NCBI GenBank assembly: GCA_023614405.1
Contig: CM042687.1
Span: 240,524,292-240,588,291, forward strand
DNA length: 64,000 nucleotides
From: Avena insularis
Lineage: Eukaryota > Streptophyta > Magnoliopsida > Poales > Poaceae
Direction: 5' to 3'
Of this stretch, positions 31,899 through 43,631 are shown one piece after another. The first letter of the stretch is position 1. Every line of letters starts with the position of its first letter. The position numbers were made by a program, and so were the translations under genes. The notes beneath the pieces are model-generated. The model worked only from the letters and a program-made list of their open reading frames with translations, was not told where the DNA came from and searched no databases.

Positions 31899-34800
31899 TG
31901 TCATATCCCAAGATTTTCCAAATCTTGTAATGTGAAAAATAAATGAATAAACTAAAACTTTGTTGATTTTCAGGGTGAGAAGAAACTTTTTGACTCCAGT
32001 TGGAAACTTTTAAAACCTATTTGGATCAAGATAAATCCTAATGGGATTTAAAAAAAGATAAACATTTAATAAAGGAAAATAAAAATATTTGGAATTACTA
32101 TTTTGGATCTTTTAATAAAAAAGATTTGGTTTTCAAATGAAAAGGTAGAAGTATTAAATAAAGATTATTTTATAGAGCCAAATTAAACCTTGGCCAAACT
32201 CTTGAAATAAAGTATTTCTATTTGATAAAAATAGTAAAGGTTTATTTAAAATAAAATAATAAGGATTTAATATCCAAGTTTATTAAAAATAAAGGTTTTA
32301 CTATTTTAATTAAACATCAAAACTTATTTATTTATTTTAAACAAGTTTTCCAAGTATTCTTTCTTTTTCAAATAAAACCTACTGATTTGGTTTTTGAAGA
32401 TATTTAAATTTTAAATGGAGATTTTAAATAAATCAAATCCTATTTTGATTTAATAAACAAGGTCTATTTAGTTAATTAATAATGGACCCTAAAATAAAAA
32501 TATTTTTTTATTTTGGGACATGGAGTGTTATTGTTAAACAGAACCAAAACCCAATACAAGTGTGGTGAATGTTTGAATTGATTTGAATGCTTGATTGGTT
32601 GTTTGAATTTCAAAACAGAAAATAGAATTGGAAAAAGAAAAAGCATTCAGGAAGAAAAAAAATAGAAATTGACACAGCCCAGCCGGCCAGCCCAATAAGC
32701 CCAACAACCAGCCCACTCCCTCTCTCCCGAGGAAAACGATTCGCACCTATTAACTGACCCACAGAGACATTGACCAGTGGCCCCTCTTTCCCTCTCACTC
32801 CCTCGCTGACAGCAAGGTCCCACACCACTATTCATCGTCTTCAAACCCGCGCTGTTTCCTCCTCGCCGTTTCCTGTCCTTTACTCCGGCGATCAATTCGC
32901 GCTGTTAATGGCCATTACTCCACCCCGCGACCACGCTGTTTTAATCGCCTGCGCCTTCTCCTCCTTTCCCCTCAAACCCCGTTGCACGAGAGCCACCAGG
33001 CTGCCCTGAATCGAAGCAGCACCGCCACTGCTCCGACGAGCATCTCCAGTAAATTTCGGCGAACCACTGCCGCCCCTCACCTCCCCAACCACACGAGCTT
33101 ACTCCCCAGCCTCTAACGCTTCCCCCTGTGCCATCCGTTCACTCACGGGCGCCCCAGAACGTCGGCAACCACCTTGACTGAGCGCCGCCGCGTCTGCTTC
33201 TTACTCCGGCGACGTTCCCTGGTAAGCACAGACCGCCCCACGCCCTCTCGTTCATGCTCCTGCACTCGACACACTCGACTGCGTCTAACCGTGTCCTCGT
33301 TTTGCCTTGGAGTGAATCACAGCATCGTCCCCGACAACGACCAGAGCCGCCCGACGCCGTTCCCCACTCCGGCGAGCAATCCCGCTAGAATCAGAGCGCC
33401 CGACGAAATGACCGCATTTTGAGCATCAGAGCGTCATCGCGATCACCGTAAGCACCCTCACCCTCTCCCTTGCGTTCTGTATCACCGGCGACGACCTCGT
33501 CTGAGCGCTGCCTCCAGAGCGCCGCCGCCAGCGCCGCCACTAGATGGCAAGCGTGCTGCGCGCCGTTGGATCTTAATCGTACGCACGCGATAGAATCTTA
33601 GCCGAAGGGGTATCGATCTATCTGTGCCATGCGTTGTTAGTTTAATCCTACGGCCAGCATCACTCGATCCACCCGAACCGGTATCGACCAATAGTTGTGC
33701 GCCGCGTGGCACCAGACGATTTAAAACAGAATTTGAAAACAGATTTAGATGCAGATTTGAAAACCTTGTAACTTTTGATCCACACGTCCAAAATTTGCAA
33801 ACTTTATATCAATGGAATAAGTGGAACAAGCCCTAGCCAACCATGCAATTTGTTTAGTAAAAAGCCTCTGGTAAATTTTTTGTTTTTGCAGAAACATTTG
33901 TATGCTTGTTTAGGTGATAAAAATTATTCCAAAATGATTTTGGGGTTGAAATCTTTGCAAATTGGTTTGTTGTGAACCTACTGACCCTAGGAACCAACCC
34001 ATGGATTTTAAAATGTATTTTGAAAAGATTAGGATGGATTAATTGAGTTAGCCCATTTTTTAGTCAAATAAAAATATTGACTTTGCTATGAAAATGATTT
34101 TGGAGTAAAAACTTTGAGAAATTGTTTTGATTCAAAGCTACTGACCCTAAACACCAAGTTTTGTGAATTAACAACTTATTTGGTGAACAACATAAAATTG
34201 TTGCTTTGATAAAAACATTTTCCACCACATAAAATAATGATTGGATTTGAAAAATGGTTTTTAGATAAAACCCTTTTGCAAATGACTTTACCACTTTGGA
34301 AAAATGACCACTTTGAACCTTGCAATGTGTAGAGCCTAGTAGAGACCACCTTTGCAAATAAAACTATCTCTTGCATGCTTGCATGCATGACTTAGTTTCT
34401 ATTATTTTATGTGTGATGATTTGGTTGATTGATTATTGGTTGGAATGCTAGTTGATATTGTGTTTGCTTGATTGATTTGTAGTGAAGTTAGAAAAGTGAG
34501 AAACTAGCAAGATCAAGAAGTGAACCAACTTTCCCTACCAAAAAGGCAAGTGACACTATCATCCAAAGTCCTACTATTTTCATTATACTTAGTGGATTTT
34601 GAAACATGCATGAAAAGAATTTCTATACTTATGCTATGCTAAATCCTAATAGGATACCTTATACATTCCTTAGTGAAAACAATGTAGTTGTAAAATGCTT
34701 AGCCATGCTATATATTTTGAGAAGAGTTACATGTTTAGATTTTTATGAAGTTGAGAAAAGGACTTATGTTTTAAATAATAAAACAAGTACTCAATGAACC

Positions 34801-37800
34801 ACCTGGGTGGACAAGGATACTCAAGTTTTGGAGAAGGTGGCAACAAAAGGAACCATGTCTATGGCAATCTCTTTGTGTTGTGCACCAAAAGAAAACCACC
34901 CAGGGACTTAGAGATTGAACATGTTTCTCCAATTGTGGCTTTCGTGTACAGCCACATTGTAAGATCCCTCCTTTGTAAAGGAAAAGATCCCTGTGATTGC
35001 AATGCTAGTCCCTGGATCATTGCTAGCATCCACAGTTTAAGATGAAGTACACAGATACAAAGGTCGTTTATTACAGTCATTCCAGAGATAAAACATAGTC
35101 TTTTACAACTCATGGCCAAAGGCCTAGTACAAGAGTTTATGGAATAAGTAAATAAACATAAGTCTTCATCTTCATGTGCCACAGGCAAGCATGTTGAGTG
35201 TAGACTCATGACACCTAATCATCATCAGAGTAACCTGCAACATCATAAGTTACAGCCACAAGGGTCAATACTTTGGGAATAGTATTGGCAAGTGATACCT
35301 TAGTATATAATTAAGTGGACTATAATACTATATGCTTTTGGCTGGTGGAGCTTAGGCTTGCATTGCTCAAAATAGATTTTTCCTTAACTTTTGAAAAATA
35401 CTAAGTTTTTGTTTGGTAAAAACTTTCCAAGACATCTTCCAATCCAAGACTGAAGATCCACTCAGGGCATCTACTAATCAAGGACTGAAGATTTACTTGG
35501 CAAAAACACCCAAGGCATCTATCAAACAAAGACTCTAGATCCACTCAGGGCATCTAGCAATCAATGACTGAAGATCCTTTTATCCCTTTGTTTACCCACA
35601 AGTTTTATTTAGAAATTGGAGTGATGAGATTCTTGAAGTTTCCATGTCTTGATGCTCAAATTGTCCTTTACCAGGGACATGGCTAAGTACTTAGGTTTTA
35701 CACTCTGCAGAGGTGGTGCACTTTCCCCACAAGCCTTGGTTTCCCAAGAATGATCCTTCAGTAGCCTTTCCTTAGTCAAATGGACGCGTTCCAACCTATC
35801 AACCCATCTACCACCCTCTGTCCAAGGGACTAAGTTCTAGCATCCTAAGATCATGGCAGAGCCCATAATGCCAAGTGGTTGCACTTGAAGCTTCTCAGCA
35901 TTTTACATCTCAAATCTCTTTGTTTCCTGGGTGGCCATCCACAAGTGAGATACACAAGCCAAGTCCATGGCCTTGTGAACCACTCAACATAAGCCATTCC
36001 TTCCATTCCACCCAGGTGGTTCATTAACTTAGTTGTTTTATTTTACAAAAACATAAGTCCTTAGACTTAGAAATTTTTCCATAGTGAATATATAAACCAC
36101 CCTTGTTTTCTAGCAGCTAGGCTAAGCATGATAGTAATAGGAATCTGGACTTAGGAAATTTTCACTAAGGCTTCACCTAATAGGTTTTCCCCAAAGCATA
36201 GCTTGTTCTTAGCAAATAACCATGCAAGTCCTATATTTAGAAAAAAATATTACTAATGCATAAATAAAATATAGGAATGGAATATTCATGATGATATCAC
36301 TTGCCTTGGTAGTGTGGAGAGTAGCACTCGTCACAATCACAATCACTAGCAAAATCTACACACAAAGTTGTAGCACACAATTACACACAAATATATACAA
36401 ACAAGAAATAGTATGAATGCATGCATGCATGAATCTACCAAGTGATGATTTTTGAAAACTCAACCAAGCAAGTACATGAATACAGAAACTTAGCAAGCCA
36501 CTAGTTTACCAACTAAACAAAATTTAACCCTAAACAAAAATACTAAACTAAATCTATACTTAAAAAGGCCTCAAACAAGTCTCTGCAATTTAAGCCAATC
36601 AAATGGTTACTATTTGCTAAACAAATTAGATAGGCAGAAAGGTCTTGTTTTTCTGAATCCAACGGTATAAAGTTTGCAAAATTCCAACGTGGAATTCAAA
36701 AGATATAGGCAATTGAATTTGGATCAAATTTCTGGTTTTAAATTCTATTTCCAGATCTAACCTAGCCACGCGTCATGTTCTTATTCGCATCGTTCGGTTA
36801 ATGCGGATCGAGCGATACAGACCGCTGGATCTAAAGGGGCAGGTGCGGCTCAGATCAACGCGTACCCCTTCGATTAGTCATTCTATCTAAGCCATCAGAT
36901 GCAGATCTAACGGTTCTTATCGACCTGGCCAGAAACTGGCGGCGGAGCGGTGGCTACCGGCGGCGGAACTGTCGGTCGATGACGTTGCCGATGATGTAGA
37001 CGGCGAGGGAGAAGGAGGAGTAGCTCACCGGCTCGGAGGTCACGCGAAGCTCGCCGTACATCGCGTTGGTCAAGGGGTGCTCGGCTGTCCTAGATTGCTC
37101 GCCGGAGTTGTGGGCGGCGGTTGCGTCGGGTGGTCGTCGTGGACGTTGCTGTGGATCACCCCAAGGCAAGGCGAGGACACGGTTAGATTCACAGAGTCGA
37201 GACAGAGCTATGTGCGTGAACTAGAAAGCGCGGGGCGGTCTGGACTTACCACTGGAGTTCGCCGGAGTTCGTGCAGACGGTGGTTGCGGTATCAAGTGGA
37301 ACCGGCGACCTGGGGCAGTACAGGACGGACCAGTGAGGTCAGGAGATGCGCAAAGACACGCTTAAGTCAGTAAGAACGAGAGGCGAGGGGAGCTCTGACT
37401 CACCGGAATCGATCGCCGGAGGCTTCGCTCAAGGGCGGTGCAAAGCTGATTGAGGGCAGCTGTGGCGGAGTGAGCGAGGTGTCTGGGGAAAAAGATCGCG
37501 ATGTAGAGGATCTTATAGCCGGGGAATCGACAGGAAACGCTCGAGTTTTAATGCCCATTTACGCCGCGCCATTACCGGCCTTCACTGCTGCGGCGACGTG
37601 GTCGCAGGCGCGGTCTGGGGAAGACGAGGACGACGTGGACTGGGCCCGCTCGTCAGCGAAGAGTGCGAGGTGTTGGTGGGGTCGGGCTGTCAGCGTCGTT
37701 CAAGGTGCTCGCTGCAGTGAGAAGGAAAAGGAGATCCCCGGGTGGGCTCGCTGGGCTCGATGTGCTGCTGGGCCAGATTCTGGCCGCTCGGCCCTTTTCT

Positions 37801-39270
37801 TTTGTTTAAGCTTTTTCTTTTTCTAATTCCATTTTCTGAATAGAATATTATATGAATTCAAATCCTTTTGAATTCAAACTTCTTTGGGGATTTTTGCAGG
37901 GTTCTGTGAGTTCACAAACAATCAAATAACCTAGTGGTTACCTTGCAAAGGCTTGGTCAAGCTTGGGTTTCAAAATAAACAGAGATTTGCTCTAGTTGCA
38001 AATATTTGGAATAGGGTTTATAAAATATTTCTAAATTTGGAATCTTGGGTTTAAATGCTACTTCTAATCTTTCCAACCATGGAGGCAAGCAAACAAGTTC
38101 ATAGACAATCAAATCTCAAAGGGTGATGGCCAATTGAGATAAATTGCTCACATGAAATCATAGCCAAAGTTTGTGTTTCTAAATGATTTTGAGAAAAACC
38201 CTAAATGGATGAATGATGCAAAGATGATATGAATGAGTTTTGAAACATGATTTTTAGGGATGTTACACACATGCTACATATGGCTCTGGCTTGGTCAACT
38301 ACATTGGGAAGACCCATGCATTGTCCTCAGGTCACTGAAAATGAGGGAACTCGAAACCCTACATGGGTGCCTGAAGACAAGCTAGCAATGGTGTATGGGA
38401 GGACCCTCTGGAAAGACTTCGTCACATTCTCAATCTGCCAGTACTCCATCTTGGTGAGTACTAATCCAGCGGCCACTGGTGGCAACAAGATGAGATTGTG
38501 TCATGTGGGTAAAGTGTACAACTTCTGCAGAAGATAAAAATCTAAGTACTTAGCCGTGTCCCCGGTTATGGACAATACTGAGCAACTAAAGCTTGAAGCT
38601 ATGGGAAATCTCGACATTCCAATTTCTAAAAGAAAAACTTTAAAGTGACAATAAAAGACTTGAAGCACTTGGGGGTACCAAGGAGCTCAGGTGATTTGAT
38701 TAAAACTTGAAGTACTTGGGGGTACCAAGGAACTCAAGATATTTTGACAAAGACACTTGGGGATTTACCAAGGAGTTCAGAAAAGATTTGACAAAAGATC
38801 AAACTGTTTTGAAAGATAGGATAAAATATTGCTTTCTGCAAATGAGCCTTAAAACCTACCTAGCCAAATATGCATGTAATGATAGGATCCACTTATATTC
38901 TACATTGTAGTGAAACTTGCCAATACAATTCAAATGTATTGACCCTTGTGGCTGTAACTTGTTATGTTGCAGGTTTTGTTTGATATTAGTGAAGTTGATT
39001 GATTAGGATTACAAGTCTACAACCAACATGTTTGCCTGTGGCACTTTGAAGATGAAGGACCCCATGCTTATAGATATTCTGCTGCAATGTAATGTAATAG
39101 CCAAATGAGCTATGTAAGATGTAATAAAATTATGTTATTCCTGGTTATAAAGTTATATTATGACCTTTGTTTCTTGATATTACATCTTAACTGTGGATGC
39201 TAGCTATTGATCCAGGGACTAGCATTGCAATCACAGGGATCCTTTTCCTTTACAAAGGAGGGATCTTACA
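31899..39270 (+). repeat. solo LTR X, about 4.06 kb, interrupted by solo LTR X'
   Basis: Starts TGTCATATCCCAAG and ends GGGATCTTACA, with the perfect duplication AGCAT at 31894-31898 and 39271-39275. Its own sequence is 31899-34957 and 38273-39270. No PBS or purine tract adjoins it, so it is a solo LTR. A GC-rich promoter and leader block is at 32680-33720, preceded by an AT-rich start. A possible last-exon acceptor (ATGTTGCAG) is at about 38965-38973. The inserted sequence separates exon and upstream intron of the captured transporter fragment. Confidence 0.87.
34958..38267 (-). repeat. solo LTR X', 3.31 kb, nested inverted in X
   Basis: Read on the minus strand it starts TGTAACATCCCTAAAAATC and ends GGGATCTTACA. 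The perfect duplication CACAT is at 34953-34957 and 38268-38272. It is related to X: both 3' ends share TTACAGCCACAAGGGTCAATAC, GTGCCACAGGCAA and the last 80 bases. The GC-rich promoter and leader block (36890-37760) includes a minus-strand TATAAG near 37510. Its insertion into X creates long inverted repeats. Confidence 0.88.
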
Positions 39271-39355
39271 AGCATACATGGCAACATGCGAGTTAAGGAC
39301 TTATGGTTCTAGGCTTCCAGCTAATTGACTAAGGAATTAATCAGGATATATAGTA

Positions 39356-39437
39356 CTCCCTCCGATCCTAAATAAGTGTCACAGTTTTGAACTAACTCTA
39401 GTTCAAAATGGCGACACTTATTTAGGATCGGAGGTAG
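39356..39437. mobile_element. Stowaway MITE (Thalos-like)
   Basis: 82 bp flanked by TA on both sides. CTCCCTCCGATCCTAAATAA at the left pairs with the inverted TTATTTAGGATCGGAGG at the right, giving an almost complete hairpin. Stowaway elements are short non-autonomous relatives of Tc1/mariner transposons and are very common in grasses. Confidence 0.88.
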
Positions 39438-42410
39438 TAGTATAAGACTAAATATAGAAGGACAAGGCTAAGTAAACAATTAATTGAGGATCATACTTGA
39501 CTAATAATGGAGTACTAGACCATAACAGCGCGCTTCCGAGCAATACACTTAAATTTATCAATGGAACCAGCTATGTAAGACCAAAGGAGGCTTATTAAAT
39601 CGTGCTTACATACGGAACCAGGAAAATCTAAGATCTCTTTCTGATATGGAGTTCATCTGTGACCTCGTAGCAACAAGTTTCTTATCCTCTCATGGTGTAG
39701 CACAAAAATCACATGCAACTAAAATAGGGGTTCAATTTACACTAAGGTTAGTCTAAGAAAATTTGTCAATCTAAGACTTCTTATGAAAGAAAGTGTAACC
39801 TCCGTAGATTGCAAACCTCCAACTTAAGGTTGGGGCTGAGAGAATCAGAGATGGATTTCTGGTGTAATGCTTGTCAGATTCTATATTTCTGAGACAAAAG
39901 CATTAGATGAAGAGATGGTAAAACCTAGCTAGCTACGGCTCCCGTTATCATTGCAATGACTCCTCGTTGGGGCGACATGCTAGGCTCCTAGATGAATCCA
40001 ACCTGATTTATTTTGCAAGATCAAAGCATTTAAAATATATGCTGGTGAGGACATAAACCAAGGTTCGGTTACAGCAAAGCTAATGCAACCTAATAATAAG
40101 TGATTTTTAAATTTAATGTACAAACAGAAAACTGGTACTAACCTATTTAGTCTGCTTGCCATCGTAGAAGTTATAAAAATCCAGTGGATACAAAGCAATT
40201 TGCCAAACAACACTGGGTTTGGAAGCTGAAGATGAGTACAGAGTACTTATGACGCTCTATGATATTTCGGTGGTCTCACGCTGCAGCTATAATATGGAAA
40301 AATAACTAAGTTTTAGAATTTGGTACTTCCTCCAACCCATATTAGTTGACTTAAATTTGTCTAACACTAAAACTTGACTAAATACAAGCAGAATTAACCA
40401 TTAATAATAAAGCAAAAAAGTCTAATAAGTAGGTGTACAAAACTGTGTGCTTTTGGATAGTCAAGTAGAATGACCTTAAGAAAATTCAGATTCATAACCA
40501 CTATAAACTACGGTAGCCAGATTTATTAAGATATGTTTACAACTTTACATACTTGAGCCACTGTTAACATATAAACATATGATCAACAGTAATAAAGAAT
40601 AATATGTGCTATGTTTACTAAGTATGGTATGAATTAAAGGCAAGTTTTCTGTGACTCCATTTCTTATTCATTCTGTTCAGTAGCAACCATGTGACTCCAT
40701 TAGTTTTATGTTAGTAGCTTTCTTAACAAGTTCTATGAAGATAACACATAATGCAAGTAAACAGAACATGATTAGATCATGAACATTTGAAGAGGATAAA
40801 AGGGAGGAACCGATGGCTTATCTACACCATGGAGATCATGAAGATGATTAGACATTGAAGACTTGAAGACCTAGCTGACAGATCTGGAGACATGGGGACA
40901 TTTAGCTCACGAGTATCAGAGTTATCCCGATGACACAAGAGTAGATAAACACTTCTTCTATCACATCCATGTCTCATATAACAAGTGGAGGAGAAAAGGG
41001 ATGAACCAGGGAACTTACATACACCATGGAGCTCGGGAAGAAGAGGAGCAGTAGGGGGTGAGGTCAGTAAGATCTGAAGACCTAGCCAGAGACATGTGTC
41101 CATGTTGTTCGAAATATAGTAGCAAAAATAAGATGTCACATTAAACAAACTCTATGAAGTAAACTACTACAGTATGTTTGTGTGATATCATTTAAGCAGT
41201 CAATTTCAAGAAGTGAACACAAACTCTATGAAGTAAACTACTTCAGTGATCACAGTAGAACAGTCAAAAAGAACAAGCAATACATGAAACACAGTAAAAA
41301 GATAGGTGAGGCAACTACCATTAGAGCTAAGAAGCTGGCCATGAAATTATATACATGGTTAATGAGGCATTTATACTACTATTTAGTAACAGAAATCTGC
41401 CTGGACTATGTTTACTAAACATAAGATGGACACACAAATGTTTGTTTCAGTACACTAGCATCTGATCACTAACAAATATTCTCTACGATTTCTCAGGCAA
41501 AACTAAGATCAAGAATCTAGACTACAACATTGACTATGTGAAGTTAAAGCTAACGGAAGATAAGCTAGAAAAAATCAGTGACTCGATACAAAAAGATGTG
41601 ACCAGACACACCTATAAGAAGTAAGTGCAAAGGATTATAGACACTGATGTGTGCGGACAAAACAACCATGGCATGCTATGTACTACTGCGCTGAAAGGTG
41701 CTGCCTGTATCTAGTGAATGTCACGTGTTAATTAAATAATGTACTATGAATACAAATGAGTGTGCAGTCTCTAGGAAGAGTGTAAATTTCTATCTTCTTG
41801 CATATCATAAGACTGAGATTGCTAGCTAGTACTATGAGGGATGGAGCTAGGATTTCACCATGATGGTGGTGAAGAGGATAGCGATTGTACATGAGTTATT
41901 TTTTTCCCAACACACACCTAAATGAATGCTTGTTGTTTTGTAGTAGAAACAATGCACAGATAAAACATCATAATATAAGAGGTGTCATATATTAGCTTAA
42001 TTTTCAAAATTAGACTTTCTTCTGATTTAATAACATCATTTTAGGTGACCTTTATTCCAATTTCTTTTCCAATCTATCAATTATTTCTTGCCTTAAGTAA
42101 ATGAAGATTCAAAATTAATTTGTAAATTGATTCAACTCTATTCCTCTTTACATTTCGAAGAAACTCTACTACTCTTCATGTCTGCACAATCACATGTTGG
42201 CAATCAGAAGTTTCTTAATTAACATGCAAGGCACAAATTAATATGATGTTGAGAGATGATCAAAGACGGACTAAAGCACAATCAAAATTAGAGAAGAGGA
42301 AGTAAGACACAATCAACATTATAGACAACTAATCTAGCATAGTATTACCAGCTTTCTTGGGGCATGAATAACAGTGATGGAACATGTGTCTGCACTCTGC
42401 ACAAACAGAA
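39438..42410. other. CACTA interior, right: mostly unassigned
   Basis: No gene recognised in about 3 kb. At 40326-40400 ACTTCCTCCAACCCATATTAG resembles one end of a decayed Stowaway MITE, but I see no partner end. A local duplication lies at 40793-41095. A second one (AAACTCTATGAAGTAAACTACT) is at about 41147-41169 and 41221-41243. Confidence 0.5.
40793..41095. repeat. imperfect direct duplication, offset about 200 bp
   Basis: The motifs AAAAGGGAGGAACC...TACACCATGGAG...GAAGACCTAGC..ACATG occur at about 40798-40895 and again, diverged, at about 40995-41097. Confidence 0.6.
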
Positions 42411-43230
42411 ACTCAAGCTCGTCCACTAGGGCCATGCCGAACGGCAGCATGCCCTGTCCTCTAGGCTGGACGAGGTTGGTCTCCCCCGACCATGCCGCTC
42501 ATAGCTCTCGCTCCGTGGCGCATTCAAGCTTTGGCTGTTGCATATAGCAGCAAGAAAACATACATGAGAAAGCACAGGTCAACCAAGATCCAACAGAAAG
42601 TGAAGCACGCCTAAGAGTCTAGGACACTATCATAGCTGGATCTGGCGCTTCCTTGTCGGCCACCACACACACGTTGTGTTGTCAGGGAGGATCTCATCTG
42701 GCATGGGCTTGTTGGGGATGAACGGATCTGGTTGATGCATGACCAGGACGAGGGGATCTGGCGACGCCCTGGTTGTGGACGTTCTGTTGGTGGCCGTCCC
42801 TATGGTGGAAAGATACATGAGTTAGAGGGAGATATGGGTATGGGGATTCAGAGAGAAGGGGGTGAGGGAGAAATTTACGTGTGCGAGCAGAGGGCAGTAG
42901 GTCTTGGGCTGATTGACATGGCGGATGCTGTGCAGGTCCTCCATAGCATCCACGCGAACCCTAGCCAGAGATCCATGGCTCCGCCCACGAGTTGCTGCCG
43001 ACGTGCTCTACCAGGTGGCGACGGCGGTGCTTCGACTCCACGATCTGTATAGCCAGGGTCTGGGTCTAGGGTTTCGATTGGAGGTAAAGTTTGGTGGTTT
43101 CATGTGGGGGAATGGAGAGGATGGAGGAGGGGGTTCAGGGGAGGTGGTCTGCATGGCAGGGAGTGGCTGGAATCGGCCGGGACCAAGGTCGGTGGCGAAG
43201 GTGGGAGGAAAGGGGGACACCAGAGAGAAT
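42411..43230 (-). pseudogene. exon-like GC-rich fragments in the CACTA element, origin unknown
   Basis: Three minus-strand pieces look like plant exons. At about 43230-42900 a leader-like sequence (AAACCCTAGACCC near 43060-43075) is followed by ATG-containing coding-like sequence. A second frame runs from 42818 to 42630. A third piece at 42560-42411 reads open except for one TGA and contains MLPFGMALVDELEFLFVQ. I do not recognise the family. Position near the element end and orientation fit an upstream part of the captured gene that includes the transporter exon at 31664, or a second captured gene. Plus-strand frames here (42913-43512) look like shadows. Confidence 0.35.
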
Positions 43231-43439
43231 GCGACGCTAGGAGGATGGGATCATGGGGTTCGGGGTCTTGTCGCTATGTTTAGCTGGCACACACGTGGGG
43301 TGGAATTATTCGCTGGCGCGCACTATGGAAATATTCGTTGTGCCAGGTCATCTATCCACGTCAATTTCTCATGGATCACCATCCCATCCGTTCATTCTAT
43401 TTGGATCCAACGATGGCTATTTCCTGCCTCTTATATCTC

Positions 43440-43631
43440 GACCCGCCTAACAATTATGACGATTTTATCTATAGAAATTTTGACGTTTTTGAATCAAATC
43501 GTCGTAATTTAATAAGGTCTTGGCTCTTCTAAACAACTTACCACCATCTGGTGCAGAATCGTCATAAATCTATGACAATTTCTTCCATGGTCACTACCAA
43601 AACGTCACTAGTTAACACATTTCTTGTAGTG
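43440..43631. repeat. CACTA right terminus and subterminal repeats
   Basis: Motifs such as TATGACGAT, AATCGTCGTAA and AATCGTCATAAA precede the terminal inverted repeat ATTTCTTGTAGTG. They match the left-end array in sequence and mixed orientation. Confidence 0.83.

Larger units (their letters stand above)
30176..43631. mobile_element. CACTA (En/Spm superfamily) DNA transposon, non-autonomous, with nested LTRs
   Basis: The element starts CACTACAAGAAAT and ends with the inverted copy ATTTCTTGTAGTG. It is flanked by the 3-base duplication ATA (30173-30175 and 43632-43634), and LTR sequence resumes seamlessly on both sides. Subterminal repeats are present at both ends. After removing the nested LTR interval (31899-39270 plus one duplication) it is about 6.1 kb. 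No TNPD transposase or TNPA frame is recognisable. It does carry a fragment of an amino-acid transporter gene and other exon-like GC-rich pieces. It could move only with enzymes from another CACTA element. Confidence 0.92.

Noticed and set aside
30391..43439. CACTA transposase (TNPD/TNPA)
   Set aside because: No long frame or recognisable motif on either strand; the element is called non-autonomous.
42913..43512. 199-codon plus-strand frame as a host gene
   Set aside because: Low-complexity glycine/arginine composition over GC-rich DNA whose minus strand looks more exon-like. It runs into CACTA subterminal repeats.
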